This document shows positions 26,164 through 36,730 of a stretch of 57,675 bases of DNA, piece after piece. The stretch comes from Bowdeniella nasicola (GTDB taxonomy: Bacteria; Actinomycetota; Actinomycetes; Actinomycetales; Actinomycetaceae), in contig NZ_MQVR01000005.1 of the NCBI RefSeq assembly GCF_001907295.1, positions 1 through 57,675 on the forward strand, written 5' to 3'. Made by a program: the position numbers and the translations under genes. Position 1 is the stretch's first letter. Every line of letters starts with the position of its first letter. Under the pieces are notes generated by a model that saw only the letters and a program-made list of their open reading frames with translations, did not search any database and was not told where the DNA came from.

Positions 26164-26717
26164 AGTCCTGACGGCGGAATAATTCGGGGAATTGGAACGA
26201 GATCACAGGAGATCTCTACTAGGTTAAGCCATGCCTGCAGGTGAGGGCCAAGATCGCTCGTGACGGGCGTCCACGAGCCGCGGATCTCCATCTCGATGTC
26301 TTGATCAGACAGTTCGAGACCGCCGAAGGTCTCGGACAGTACCCGCGTGACGGTTCCCGACAGGTGGTGATAGCCGGCGCCCTGGTCATCGAGCGCGCTG
26401 GTCAGCCACGACCAGCCCACCTCGCCGAGCAGTGGGTCGTCGGCGACCTCGGAGTCCATGGGCGCCTTCACGAGGACGATGATGCGGAAGTCGCCGTGCC
26501 AGGCGGGTTGCCCGTCGGGGTCGTAGAGGATGACGAACCGGCCGTGGCCCGCGAGCTCATCGTCGTCGGTGAGGACTTCGGCACTGAGTGCGGCGGCATA
26601 GGGCGCGAGGCGCGTCGGCCCCGGAATCTCCGTCAGCGCGATCTCCGGCCGCAGCTGATGACCGCGCAGCGAGGCGAGTGCTGCACGAAAATCGCTGGGG
26701 GCAAGAGGTTCGGTCAC
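26160..26717 (-). CDS. DUF3000 family protein
   Basis: This is a soluble protein of 185 residues, carrying the DUF3000 N-terminal pattern FRAALASLRGHQLRPEIAL and PTRLAPYAAALSAEV, then GRFVILYDPDGQPAWHGDFRI and the closing SWTPVTSDLGPHLQAW. The family is confined to actinobacteria and has no known function. It nearly always precedes the RNase D gene, as here with a 4-bp overlap, hinting at a shared role in RNA metabolism. It begins only 4 bp beyond the treZ stop and so is probably transcribed with the trehalose genes. Confidence 0.88.
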   Translation of the reverse strand: MTEPLAPSDFRAALASLRGHQLRPEIALTEIPGPTRLAPYAAALSAEVLTDDDELAGHGRFVILYDPDGQPAWHGDFRIIVLVKAPMDSEVADDPLLGEVGWSWLTSALDDQGAGYHHLSGTVTRVLSETFGGLELSDQDIEMEIRGSWTPVTSDLGPHLQAWLNLVEISCDLVPIPRIIPPSGL

Positions 26718-26721
26718 ATCG

Positions 26722-28497
26722 TCAGACTAGGACACGGGTGCGCCACCGGGGCGTAGGCGCGCCGATCCGCAAGATGACGCTGGAGCGGGCGGGCACGGTG
26801 ACATCGGTCCTCGTCGTGGTCGCGTCCGTGTCGTCGGCGGTAAAGGCCTGCACGATGTGCCCATCGGCGACCTCGATCGTCTCCGGGTCCTCGCCGCGGT
26901 TGAGGATGACGATTAGCGGGCCGCGACGCATCGCAAACCAGTGATCGCCATAGGAGGGGGTGATGACGTGTTCCGTCTCGCCATCGCCGAAGGTCTCGCG
27001 TCGCAGGGCGATGAGCGAGGTGAACCAGGCGAGCATGCGGGCGTGGATCCCGGTTTCGCGCTCGTCCCATGGCAGGACGGCGGAGGTGACCGTCGCCGGG
27101 TCTTGCGGGTCGGGGACAGCGGCGTCCGGGCCGTACAGGTCCGTCCAGCCGTGTTCGGCGAATTCGCGGCGGCGGCCCTCCCGGATGGCGTGCGCGAGTT
27201 CGTTTTCGGCATAGTCGGTGAAGAACGGGAACGGCGTCGAGGCCGACCATTCCTGGCCCATGAACAGCATGGGGGTAAAGGGGGAGAGCAGCAGTAGCGC
27301 GGCGCCGCCGGCGACGAGCGGGGCGGGCAGGCGTTCGCTCGGGCGGTCGCCCATGCCGCGGTTACCGACCTGGTCATGGTTTTCGGTGAAGGCAACAAAT
27401 CGCCTCGGGTCGACATCGGCGGGGACGGGGGTGCCCCAGTGCTTGCCGCGGAAGGAGGAGAACGTGCCGTTGTGGACGAAGACTTCGGTCAGGGCCTTGG
27501 CGAGGGTCGAGGACTCGCCGAAGTCGGCATAGTAGCCGTGGCGCTCCCCGGTGAGCCAGGCATGCAGCGCGTGGTGGATATCGTCGTCCCACTGGGCATC
27601 CATCCCGTAGCCGCCGCGGCGCGTAGGCGTGATCGTCGTGACGTCGTTGAGGTCGGATTCGGCGATGAGGCGCAGCGGCCGGCCGGTTTCCTCGCGGAGC
27701 TCGTCGACGCGATCGGAAAGCTCGGCGAGCAGGTGGTATTCGGAGTCGTCGATGAGCGCGTGAACGGCGTCAAGGCGGAGCGCATCGATGCGGAAGTCGG
27801 TGAACCAGCGCAGCGCGGAGTCGATGATGAAGTCGCGCACGTGCCGCGAGCCGGGCCCATCGAGGTTGATGGCCTGGCCCCACGGCGTGTGGTGGGCGTA
27901 GGTGAAATACGGGCCGAATTCGGCGAGGTAATTGCCCGACGGTCCGAGGTGGTTGTAGACGACGTCGAGGCACACCCCGATGCCGCGGGTGTGGGCGGCG
28001 TCGACGAATTCCTGCAGGGCGGTCGGTCCGCCGTAGGCCTCATGGACGGCCCACAGTCCCACGCCGTCATACCCCCAGCCGGCCTTGCCGGGGAAGGCGG
28101 CGATCGGCATGAGTTCGATCATCGTGATGCCGAGGTCAGCAAGGTGGTCCAGTCGCTCGATCGCGGAGCGCAGCGTGCCGGCCTCGGTGAACGTGCCAAC
28201 GTGCAGCTCGTACATGACCGAGGTGAGGGCATCGATACCAATCTCGGCGCCGGAGTGCCACGCGTAGGCGGCGGCATCGACGACTTCGGAGGGGCCATGT
28301 ACGCCCTCGGGTTGGAAAGCCGAGCGCGGATCGGGGCGGGCCGGGCCGCCGTCGAGGGAGAACGAGTAACGCGTGCCGGCCGGCAGGCTTGCGGTGAACC
28401 AGCCGTTGTCCTCGGCGCTCATGTCAGATCGGCCGTCGTCGGTGATGAGTTCAACGCGTGTTGCGTGCGGCGCCCACACGTCCACGGGGAGCGTCAT
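26722..28497 (-). CDS. treZ: Malto-oligosyltrehalose trehalohydrolase
   Basis: This 591-residue GH13 enzyme releases trehalose from maltooligosyltrehalose, the last step of the TreX-TreY-TreZ route. It has a short N-terminal carbohydrate-binding-like domain (VDVWAPHATRVELI). The catalytic barrel follows, with GVCLDVVYNHLGPSG, the nucleophile region DFRIDALRLDAVHAL, the acid/base region RLIAESDLNDV, and FTENHDQVGNRG. Length is typical. It lies 3 bp after treY and 4 bp before DUF3000 on the same strand. Confidence 0.95.
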   Translation of the reverse strand: MTLPVDVWAPHATRVELITDDGRSDMSAEDNGWFTASLPAGTRYSFSLDGGPARPDPRSAFQPEGVHGPSEVVDAAAYAWHSGAEIGIDALTSVMYELHVGTFTEAGTLRSAIERLDHLADLGITMIELMPIAAFPGKAGWGYDGVGLWAVHEAYGGPTALQEFVDAAHTRGIGVCLDVVYNHLGPSGNYLAEFGPYFTYAHHTPWGQAINLDGPGSRHVRDFIIDSALRWFTDFRIDALRLDAVHALIDDSEYHLLAELSDRVDELREETGRPLRLIAESDLNDVTTITPTRRGGYGMDAQWDDDIHHALHAWLTGERHGYYADFGESSTLAKALTEVFVHNGTFSSFRGKHWGTPVPADVDPRRFVAFTENHDQVGNRGMGDRPSERLPAPLVAGGAALLLLSPFTPMLFMGQEWSASTPFPFFTDYAENELAHAIREGRRREFAEHGWTDLYGPDAAVPDPQDPATVTSAVLPWDERETGIHARMLAWFTSLIALRRETFGDGETEHVITPSYGDHWFAMRRGPLIVILNRGEDPETIEVADGHIVQAFTADDTDATTTRTDVTVPARSSVILRIGAPTPRWRTRVLV

Positions 28498-28500
28498 GGT

Positions 28501-30990
28501 TTAACCTTCCGTCGCTTTGAGGACCGCTACGGGATAGTGCGCGAAGAGCTCGGCGAGCAGGGTGCGTCCGCCCGGATAGCTGCGTCCGGTCAGCACATCG
28601 GTGACGGGGCGTTCGGGCAGGACGACGACATGGTTGCGCAGGCCGCCGCGCTTCTCGGCGCGATGCCCGAGACGCTGGGCGACGACGGCGACCTGTTCGT
28701 CAGCCCCGCGGGTGTAGGCCAGCGCGAGGGTCGTCGTTGTGGGCAGTGGCGCGAGGATGCCGGACAGGAACGGATCGGGAAGCTCGCGGCGCAGCCGCGC
28801 AAGGCAGGCTGTGATCCAGAGTTTTTCCTCATCGAGGGTAGCGGGCCGGCGTCCGGCATCGAGCTCGGTGAGCAGGTCGGAAAGGCCCGCGAAATCGACG
28901 GGACGGCGATTGTCGGGATCGACGAGCGAGGAGCGCAGGACCTCGCTGCCCTGATAGATATCCGCGACGCCAACGAGCGAGAGCTGCACGGCCTTCGACG
29001 CGAGGATCGCCGTGCGGATGCCGCTTGCGAGATGCTGGTTGAGCGCCGCGAGGTCGGCCTGCAGGTCCTCATCGGCAAGCGCCGCCTGCGCCGCAGCGAT
29101 CGTCGTGGCTTCGGTCTCCTCATCGACCCGCGTCCAGGAGGTGACGTCTTTTTGTTCGCGCGCCGACTTCGTGACGAACGCGGCGAGGCGTTCGGGCGTC
29201 ATCGGGTCGGATTCGATCAGCGTGCCGAACAGGATCTGCCAGATGATGTTCTTCAGCCGGCCATGGACTCCGTCGAGCAGATGGCCGTGGTTTTGCAGGA
29301 TCGTGCGCCAGGCGACGACGTCTTGGGAGAGCACCGAGATGCGGGCGCGCACGTCCTCGCCGCGTTTCGTATCGTGCGTCGTCCCGAGCGTCATCGACAC
29401 CGGGTGGCTAGCGCCGTGGCGCTGCGCCCACGCGAACAGATCGTCGGGGTGGTAGCCGAAGGAGTGCGGGTCGGCGCCGACCTCAGTCAGCGAGATGAGT
29501 AGGCTCCACCGGTAGTAGGCGGTGTCCTCGACACCCTTCGCAGTCACGGCGCCGCACACCTGCTGGAAACGCACCGCGAGTTCGGCACGCCGCTGCTCGT
29601 GGGTGCGTCCCGCGCTGCCAGCCTCCGCGCCGCTCAGCAGGTCGAGCAGGACCTCGAGGGTCTGGAGCTGGTCGGTGGAGAGGTGGCGGCGTGCGCGCTC
29701 GTCCGCCCGGTCCAGGGTGGCGCGATCGTCGGTCTCCATCGGCGGCCACGGCTCACCCGCGGGGGCGGGACGCACGTAGGCGCGGTATCGGTCGATGCCG
29801 ATGACGAGCTCGCGCAGGCAGGTAAGGATCGCGGCGCGCGTGTGGTCGCGCAGCCGAATATCGTCGTGGCAGATGTCGGCGGCGAGTTCGGCCAGGCGCT
29901 GCATTTCGGCGCCGAGCGAGCCGTCGATGATCTCGCGCTTGGATGCTTCGATGATCTCGTCGAGCGTGCCCGGCAGATCCCCGGTCAGCTCGGTCATGAT
30001 GCGGGCCATATCGCCCTGGCCGTGGCTATCGACCTGGACGCCGCCGATGCGCCAGGCGGCGTCATAACCCGTCGTGCCCGCCACGTCCCAGGAGCTCGGC
30101 AGGACTTCGTCACCCTCGAGGATCTTTTCCGCGACGATATAGGCGCCGCCGGTTGCCTCCCACAGGCGCGCGAAATAGCCCTGCGGGTCGGCGAGCCCAT
30201 CGGGGTGATCGATCCTAAAGGCGTTGATGAAACCGGCCTCGAAGAGCTCGAGGAGCAGCGCATGCGTCGCGTCGAAGACCTCCGGGATCTCGACGCGCAC
30301 CGCGGCCAGGGTGCCGACGTCGAAAAAGCGGCGATAGTTCAGCTCTTTGTCGGCGACCTTCCAATACGCGAGGCGATAGTGCTGCCGGTCGACGAGTTCG
30401 GCCAGTGGCAGGTGTTCCGTGCCGGCGCGGATCGGGAAGACGTGATCGAAGTAGCGCAACACCGCAATGGGGTCGTTGCCTTCGCCTTCGATGACCTCGG
30501 TGTCGACCGTGAGATTGCCGGAGCCGAGCGCCTCGCCGATGCGCTCGCCCAGCACCGGCATGATGAGGCCGTCGTCGCCGAAGTCGACGTCGAACCACTG
30601 GGCATACGGTGAGTCGTGGCCGTCCTTCAGCACCGACCACAGGGCGCGGTTGTGCCACGCGGGGGTCGGCACGGCCATGTGGTTGGGGACGAGGTCGACG
30701 AGCACCGACATCCCCGCCTCGTGCGCGGCGCGGGAGAAGTCCTCGAAGGCCGCCCGGCCGCCGAGCTCCGCGGAAATGCGGGAGTGGTCGACCACGTCAT
30801 AGCCGTGGGTCGAGCCCGGCGCGGCCTGCAGGATCGGGGAGAGGTAGACGTCGGTCACCCCGAGGTGGGCCAGGTAGGGCAGGACGGCCTTGGCGGCCGC
30901 GAAATCGAGCTCGCTCGTGAGTTGGAGTCGGTAGGTCGTGACCGGCTGGCGCCCCTCGGGCAAAGGACGGTGGGTATGCGTTGCCGACAT
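28501..30990 (-). CDS. treY: Malto-oligosyltrehalose synthase
   Basis: This 829-residue GH13 enzyme turns the reducing-end alpha-1,4 bond of maltodextrins into the alpha,alpha-1,1 bond of a trehalosyl end. The family features are the start TTYRLQLTSELDFAAAKAVL, the loop GSTHGYDVVDHSRI, SVLVDLVPNHMAVP, the catalytic NAFRIDHPDGLADPQGY and IVAEKILEGDEVLPSSW, and TTHDTKRGEDVRARI. Length is slightly above the usual 720-800. It sits between glgX and treZ with gaps of 9 and 3 bp, forming one operon for making trehalose from glycogen. Confidence 0.95.
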   Translation of the reverse strand: MSATHTHRPLPEGRQPVTTYRLQLTSELDFAAAKAVLPYLAHLGVTDVYLSPILQAAPGSTHGYDVVDHSRISAELGGRAAFEDFSRAAHEAGMSVLVDLVPNHMAVPTPAWHNRALWSVLKDGHDSPYAQWFDVDFGDDGLIMPVLGERIGEALGSGNLTVDTEVIEGEGNDPIAVLRYFDHVFPIRAGTEHLPLAELVDRQHYRLAYWKVADKELNYRRFFDVGTLAAVRVEIPEVFDATHALLLELFEAGFINAFRIDHPDGLADPQGYFARLWEATGGAYIVAEKILEGDEVLPSSWDVAGTTGYDAAWRIGGVQVDSHGQGDMARIMTELTGDLPGTLDEIIEASKREIIDGSLGAEMQRLAELAADICHDDIRLRDHTRAAILTCLRELVIGIDRYRAYVRPAPAGEPWPPMETDDRATLDRADERARRHLSTDQLQTLEVLLDLLSGAEAGSAGRTHEQRRAELAVRFQQVCGAVTAKGVEDTAYYRWSLLISLTEVGADPHSFGYHPDDLFAWAQRHGASHPVSMTLGTTHDTKRGEDVRARISVLSQDVVAWRTILQNHGHLLDGVHGRLKNIIWQILFGTLIESDPMTPERLAAFVTKSAREQKDVTSWTRVDEETEATTIAAAQAALADEDLQADLAALNQHLASGIRTAILASKAVQLSLVGVADIYQGSEVLRSSLVDPDNRRPVDFAGLSDLLTELDAGRRPATLDEEKLWITACLARLRRELPDPFLSGILAPLPTTTTLALAYTRGADEQVAVVAQRLGHRAEKRGGLRNHVVVLPERPVTDVLTGRSYPGGRTLLAELFAHYPVAVLKATEG

Positions 30991-30999
30991 ACCTCGAGG

Positions 31000-33189
31000 C
31001 TATCGCGATTGGCGCATTTCCGGCGCGGGCGGGACCTCTCCCGTCGGCTCCTTGGGAAGCGGCGTCTCATCGGAGACCTCGCTGGGAATAAGGGAACGCA
31101 AATAGATCACCGACCGGGACTGCACCGTCAGCATCGAGCCGGGGTCGATGACCTCGCCCACGGCATCCGGCGCCTCGGTATTGAGGACGATCTCCCAGGA
31201 CTTGCCGGGCTCCTTATCGGGGATCGAGAACTCGATCGCGTCCTCGGCGGCGTTGAACAAAATGAGGAAGGAGTCGTCGTGGATCTTCTGGCCGCGCGAG
31301 TCGGGCTCCGGGATCGCATCGCCGTTGAGATAGACCATGATCGAGCGGGCATACGTCGTCGACCAGTCCCGATCGAGCATCGTCTGCGCCGACGGGGTCA
31401 GCCATTCGAGGTCGTCTTGGTTGATATCGCCCTTGCCCGGCTGGCCGGCGAAGAACCGGCGACGACGGAAGACCGGATGGTTCTTTCGCAGCGCGATGAG
31501 GTCGGTGGTGAACTTCAGCAGCTGCGCGTCCTCGGGGGACAGGTCCCAGTCGATCCAGGACAGGGGGGTGTCCTGACAGTACGTATTGTTGTTGCCCTGC
31601 TGGGTGCGGCCCATCTCATCGCCGTGCGAGATCATGGGAACGCCCTGGCTGCCGAGCAGCGTGGCGAGGAAATTGCGTTGCTGGCGGGCGCGCAGATCCT
31701 TGATACGCTGATCGGTCGTCGGACCTTCGCAGCCGCAGTTCCACGACCGGTTATGGGACTCGCCGTCCATGTTGTTCTCGCCGTTGGCGTCGTTGCGTTT
31801 CTCGTTATAGGACACGAGGTCCGCGAGCGTGAAGCCGTCGTGCGCGGTGACGAAGTTGATCGAAGCGACCGGGCGGCGGCCGGAGTGCTCATACAGGTCC
31901 GCGCTGCCGGTCAGGCGCCGCGCGAACTCGGCGAGCGTTGAGGGCTCCCCGCGCCAAAAATCGCGCACGGTATCGCGATACTTGCCGTTCCATTCACTCC
32001 ACAGGGGCGGGAAGTTACCGACCTGGTAGCCGCCGTCGCCCAGATCCCACGGCTCCGCAATGAGCTTGACCTGCGAGATCACCGGATCCTGGTGGACGAG
32101 TTCGAAGAAGACGGCGAGGCGGTCGACCTCGTGGAACTGGCGGGCGAGCGTGGACGCGAGGTCGAAGCGGAAGCCGTCGACGTGCATGTCTTCGACCCAG
32201 TAGCGCAGCGAATCCATAATGAGCTGCAGGACCGCTGGCGACCGCATGAGCAGCGAGTTACCCGTGCCGGTGGTGTCGAAATAGTGCGACGGGTCCTCAT
32301 CAACGAGTCGGTAGTAGGCCGGGTTATCGATGCCGCGGAAGGACAGCGTCGGACCCAGGTGGTTGCCCTCGGCGGTGTGGTTGTAGACGACATCGAGGAT
32401 GACTTCGATATCGGCCTCGTGCATCGCCTTGACGAGCGCCTTGAACTCTTGAACCTGCTGGCCGCGCGAGCCGTAGGCGGCATAGCCGTTGTGGGGTGCG
32501 AAGAACCCGATCGTGTTGTAGCCCCAGTAGTTGTGCAGGTTCCGCTCACGCAGATTCGGGTCGTCGACGAACTGGTGAACGGGCATGAGCTCGACCGCGG
32601 TCACGCCGAGTTCGACAAGGTGCTCGATGACGGCGGGGTGGGCCATACCCGCATACGTGCCGCGCAGTTCTTCGGGAACGTCGGGATGCAGAGCCGACAT
32701 TCCCTTCACATGCGTCTCGTAAATGATCGTGTCGTGGTATTCGTGGCGCGGCGGGCGGTCGTGTCCCCAGTCGAAGAAGGGGTTGATGACGACGGCGAGC
32801 ATGCCGTGTCCGGCGGAGTCGTCCTGGTTGCGCTTGCTGGGATCACCAAACTGGTAGGAGTACAGGGACGGGTCGCCATCGATCTGGCCGTCGATCGCCT
32901 TGGCATACGGATCGAGTAGCAGCTTGGACGGATCGAAGCGGTAGCCCTTTTCGGGCGCGTACTCGCCGTGGACACGGTAGCCGTAGCGGGTTCCGGGCTG
33001 GACGCCGGGAAGGTAGCAGTGCCAGACGTGGGCGTCTTGTTCCGTTAACTCGATCTGCGTTTCGGCCCCGTTATCGTCGATAAGACACAGCACCACGCGT
33101 TCGGCGAGGTTAGAAAAGATGGCAAAATTTGTGCCGGAGCCATCGAAGGTGGCTCCGAGCGGATACGACGTACCAGGCCAGATCTGCAT
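31000..33189 (-). CDS. glgX: Glycogen debranching enzyme GlgX (TreX)
   Basis: This encodes about 729 residues. An N-terminal CBM48-like domain (SYPLGATFDGSGTNFAIFS) precedes the GH13 barrel, with VILDVVYNHTAEGNHLGPT, the nucleophile region GFRFDLASTLAR, and KLIAEPWDLGDGGYQVGNFP. The enzyme cuts alpha-1,6 branches of glycogen, supplying linear maltodextrins to TreY. Start ATG 33189 (MQIWPGTSYPL) is preferred: the family begins there and the 25 upstream codons have no counterpart. A perfect inverted repeat (33224-33249) lies 35-60 bp upstream. First gene of the trehalose operon, divergent from the YgjV gene. Confidence 0.94.
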   Translation of the reverse strand: MQIWPGTSYPLGATFDGSGTNFAIFSNLAERVVLCLIDDNGAETQIELTEQDAHVWHCYLPGVQPGTRYGYRVHGEYAPEKGYRFDPSKLLLDPYAKAIDGQIDGDPSLYSYQFGDPSKRNQDDSAGHGMLAVVINPFFDWGHDRPPRHEYHDTIIYETHVKGMSALHPDVPEELRGTYAGMAHPAVIEHLVELGVTAVELMPVHQFVDDPNLRERNLHNYWGYNTIGFFAPHNGYAAYGSRGQQVQEFKALVKAMHEADIEVILDVVYNHTAEGNHLGPTLSFRGIDNPAYYRLVDEDPSHYFDTTGTGNSLLMRSPAVLQLIMDSLRYWVEDMHVDGFRFDLASTLARQFHEVDRLAVFFELVHQDPVISQVKLIAEPWDLGDGGYQVGNFPPLWSEWNGKYRDTVRDFWRGEPSTLAEFARRLTGSADLYEHSGRRPVASINFVTAHDGFTLADLVSYNEKRNDANGENNMDGESHNRSWNCGCEGPTTDQRIKDLRARQQRNFLATLLGSQGVPMISHGDEMGRTQQGNNNTYCQDTPLSWIDWDLSPEDAQLLKFTTDLIALRKNHPVFRRRRFFAGQPGKGDINQDDLEWLTPSAQTMLDRDWSTTYARSIMVYLNGDAIPEPDSRGQKIHDDSFLILFNAAEDAIEFSIPDKEPGKSWEIVLNTEAPDAVGEVIDPGSMLTVQSRSVIYLRSLIPSEVSDETPLPKEPTGEVPPAPEMRQSR

Positions 33190-33223
33190 GCTCCTAGATT
33201 CCCATGAGATGCCTCTCGCGCGA

Positions 33224-33249
33224 GTGACCTCGGAGTGGAGTTTGGTCAC
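33224..33249. repeat. GTGACC/GGTCAC inverted repeat upstream of glgX
   Basis: GTGACC (33224-33229) and GGTCAC (33244-33249) are exact reverse complements with centres 20 bp apart, about two helix turns. They lie in the 122-bp divergent gap between glgX and the YgjV gene, 35 bp from the glgX start. This is the geometry of an operator for a dimeric repressor, but no regulator gene is nearby. Confidence 0.35.
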
Positions 33250-33299
33250 AATGCGCTCTCTCATGCGCTATTTCGCGGTTACGCGGGTCGCGAACTCAC

Positions 33300-33305
33300 T
33301 ACAAT
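33300..33305 (+). promoter_or_regulatory. -10 box of the YgjV-family gene (leaderless)
   Basis: TACAAT is followed by 6 nt and then the ATG at 33312. There is no Shine-Dalgarno sequence. The spacing indicates that the transcript starts at or within a base of the start codon. Confidence 0.5.
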
Positions 33306-33311
33306 GACGCA

Positions 33312-33920
33312 ATGCCTTGGTTAGAAATTTTTGGCTGGACCGGGTCAGCCATTTTGGTGTTTTCCATGATGCAACAGCGCATCATGCGACTGCGCATTAT
33401 CAACCTCATCGGTTGCATCATCCACGTCATCTACAACACGGTGATCGGGGCCTGGCCGATCGTCGGCCTCAACGTGGTACTTTCGCTCGTCCAGATTGTC
33501 AACCTGTACAAGCTGCTCAACACCCGGCACGACGATCGCGAGTATCAGGTCGTCGACACCCGGGTGGACGATCCCTACCTGGCTCACCTTATGAATCAGC
33601 AGCGCGACGATATTGCGAAGTTCAACCCGCACTTTACGGGGATCGAATCCGCAACCCACGCGTTCCTCATCATGAAGGGGGCAGAGACCGTCGGATACGT
33701 GCTGGCGCACGACGGGAGAGACGGGCGCGCCCATATCGACCTCGACTTCGTATCCGAAAAGTACCGGGACTTCACGCCGGGCGAGTTCGTCTTTACGAAT
33801 CCGGCCTGGTTCACTGACCACGGATTCCACACCGTCGTGGCCCCGGCTTCGGGTCCGGACTACTACCCGAATGTGGGTTTCGATAAGACCGACGAGGGCT
33901 ACGTTAAGGCGCTTGCCTAG
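33312..33920 (+). CDS. YgjV-family membrane protein with GNAT-like C-terminal domain
   Basis: This encodes 202 residues. The first 75 form three short hydrophobic helices typical of the YgjV inner-membrane family (EIFGWTGSAILVFSMMQQ, GCIIHVIYNTVIGAWPIVG). The remaining 125 residues are soluble and read like part of an acetyltransferase fold: THAFLIMKGAETVGYVLAH, then HIDLDFVSEKYRDF and YYPNVGFDKTDEGYVKAL. No catalytic residue can be assigned. The biological role is unknown. It is a single gene with a leaderless start, divergent from glgX and followed by the tRNA promoter. Confidence 0.8.
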   Translation: MPWLEIFGWTGSAILVFSMMQQRIMRLRIINLIGCIIHVIYNTVIGAWPIVGLNVVLSLVQIVNLYKLLNTRHDDREYQVVDTRVDDPYLAHLMNQQRDDIAKFNPHFTGIESATHAFLIMKGAETVGYVLAHDGRDGRAHIDLDFVSEKYRDFTPGEFVFTNPAWFTDHGFHTVVAPASGPDYYPNVGFDKTDEGYVKALA

Positions 33921-33957
33921 CACCCTTACAGTGTGGCGAGCGGCACCCGTGCTGATT

Positions 33958-33987
33958 TTGACCGGCTTGCTTTGGCCGGTCTAAGAT
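33958..33987 (+). promoter_or_regulatory. Promoter of the tRNA array
   Basis: TTGACC (33958-33963) and TAAGAT (33982-33987) with an 18-nt spacer make a near-consensus promoter about 20 bp before the first tRNA. The spacer also contains a GACCGGC/GCCGGTC inverted repeat (33960-33981) that may act as a terminator for the upstream gene or may be incidental. Confidence 0.65.
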
Positions 33988-34008
33988 AAGTGGGCGCCAA
34001 GGCGCACT

Positions 34009-34081
34009 GCGGATGTGGCTCAGTTGGTAGAGCATCACCTTGCCAAGGTGAGGGTCGCGGGTTCGAGTCCCGTCATCCGCT
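34009..34081 (+). tRNA. tRNA-Gly(GCC), copy 1
   Basis: This 73-nt sequence folds as a complete cloverleaf: acceptor GCGGATG/CATCCGC, D-loop AGTTGGTAG, anticodon loop TTGCCAA with GCC at 34042-34044, and a T-arm with TTCGAGT. The CCA end is not encoded. It is identical over the body to the copy at 34399. Confidence 0.97.
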
Positions 34082-34127
34082 CGATAACACGATGCAAGCG
34101 TGTGAGACACGGCACCGGAATTCGGTT

Positions 34128-34155
34128 TTGAATCGAGGGATTGGTCCGGTAAAGT
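34128..34155 (+). promoter_or_regulatory. Second promoter inside the tRNA array
   Basis: TTGAAT (34128-34133) and TAAAGT (34150-34155), spacer 16 nt, lie in the 122-bp gap between the first tRNA-Gly and the first tRNA-Val. It could drive the four distal tRNAs separately. Confidence 0.5.
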
Positions 34156-34203
34156 TTCAAGCCGCAGGTGATCGCAAGATCACCGCGACACAACGCTTGT
34201 GTC

Positions 34204-34275
34204 GGGCGATTGGCGCAGCGGTAGCGCGCTTCCTTCACACGGAAGAGGTCACTGGTTCGAACCCAGTATCGCCCA
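34204..34275 (+). tRNA. tRNA-Val(CAC)
   Basis: This 72-nt cloverleaf has acceptor GGGCGAT/ATCGCCC with discriminator A. The anticodon loop is TTCACAC, with CAC at 34236-34238, and reads GUG codons. CCA is not encoded. It differs from the next tRNA at only two bases. Confidence 0.97.
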
Positions 34276-34294
34276 CGCAACGGCGGGTCGCTAA

Positions 34295-34369
34295 GGGCGA
34301 TTGGCGCAGCGGTAGCGCGCTTCCCTGACACGGAAGAGGTCACTGGTTCGAACCCAGTATCGCCCACCA
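34295..34369 (+). tRNA. tRNA-Val(GAC)
   Basis: The body is almost identical to the preceding tRNA-Val. The anticodon loop is CTGACAC, with GAC at 34327-34329, and reads GUC/GUU codons. The last three bases, 34367-34369, encode CCA. Confidence 0.97.
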
Positions 34370-34398
34370 CCGCCGAAGCAACCGGGGAGACCCGGGAT

Positions 34399-34474
34399 GC
34401 GGATGTGGCTCAGTTGGTAGAGCATCACCTTGCCAAGGTGAGGGTCGCGGGTTCGAGTCCCGTCATCCGCTCCA
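34399..34474 (+). tRNA. tRNA-Gly(GCC), copy 2
   Basis: This has the same 73-nt body as copy 1, but the CCA end is encoded at 34472-34474. It lies 29 bp after tRNA-Val(GAC). Confidence 0.97.
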
Positions 34475-34497
34475 GGTCCGGCCCTTGGCCCGACCAT

Positions 34498-34571
34498 GGT
34501 GGGTTGGCCGAGAGGCGAGGCAGCGGCCTGCAAAGCCGTATACACGGGTTCGAATCCCGTACCCACCTCCA
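34498..34571 (+). tRNA. tRNA-Cys(GCA)
   Basis: The acceptor GGTGGGT/ACCCACC, a compact D-arm, and the anticodon loop CTGCAAA with GCA give tRNA-Cys. The body is 71 nt and CCA is encoded at 34569-34571. It is the last tRNA before the terminator. Confidence 0.97.
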
Positions 34572-34572
34572 G

Positions 34573-34608
34573 ATCCCTTTGCGCAATGCGCAGGGGGATT
34601 TTTGTTTT
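34573..34608 (+). terminator. Rho-independent terminator of the tRNA array
   Basis: A 12-bp stem, ATCCCTTTGCGC paired with GCGCAGGGGGAT with two G-U pairs, closes a 3-nt loop and runs into TTTTGTTTT. It starts 2 nt after the tRNA-Cys CCA. Confidence 0.85.
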
Positions 34609-34702
34609 CCCTTCCCGCAAATAGGGAAAGTGCGCGCCCGTCGCTAGACTTTAAACCGAGCCGCGCACGCGCACGAAGCCATACACAACACGAGGAGGAC
34701 CG

Positions 34703-36719
<2,017 letters not shown>

Positions 36720-36730
<11 letters not shown>

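Noticed and set aside
34609-34702. T-box or other riboswitch before thrS
   Set aside because: The leader is under 100 nt and shows only a short hairpin. There is no specifier loop, antiterminator or T-box sequence.
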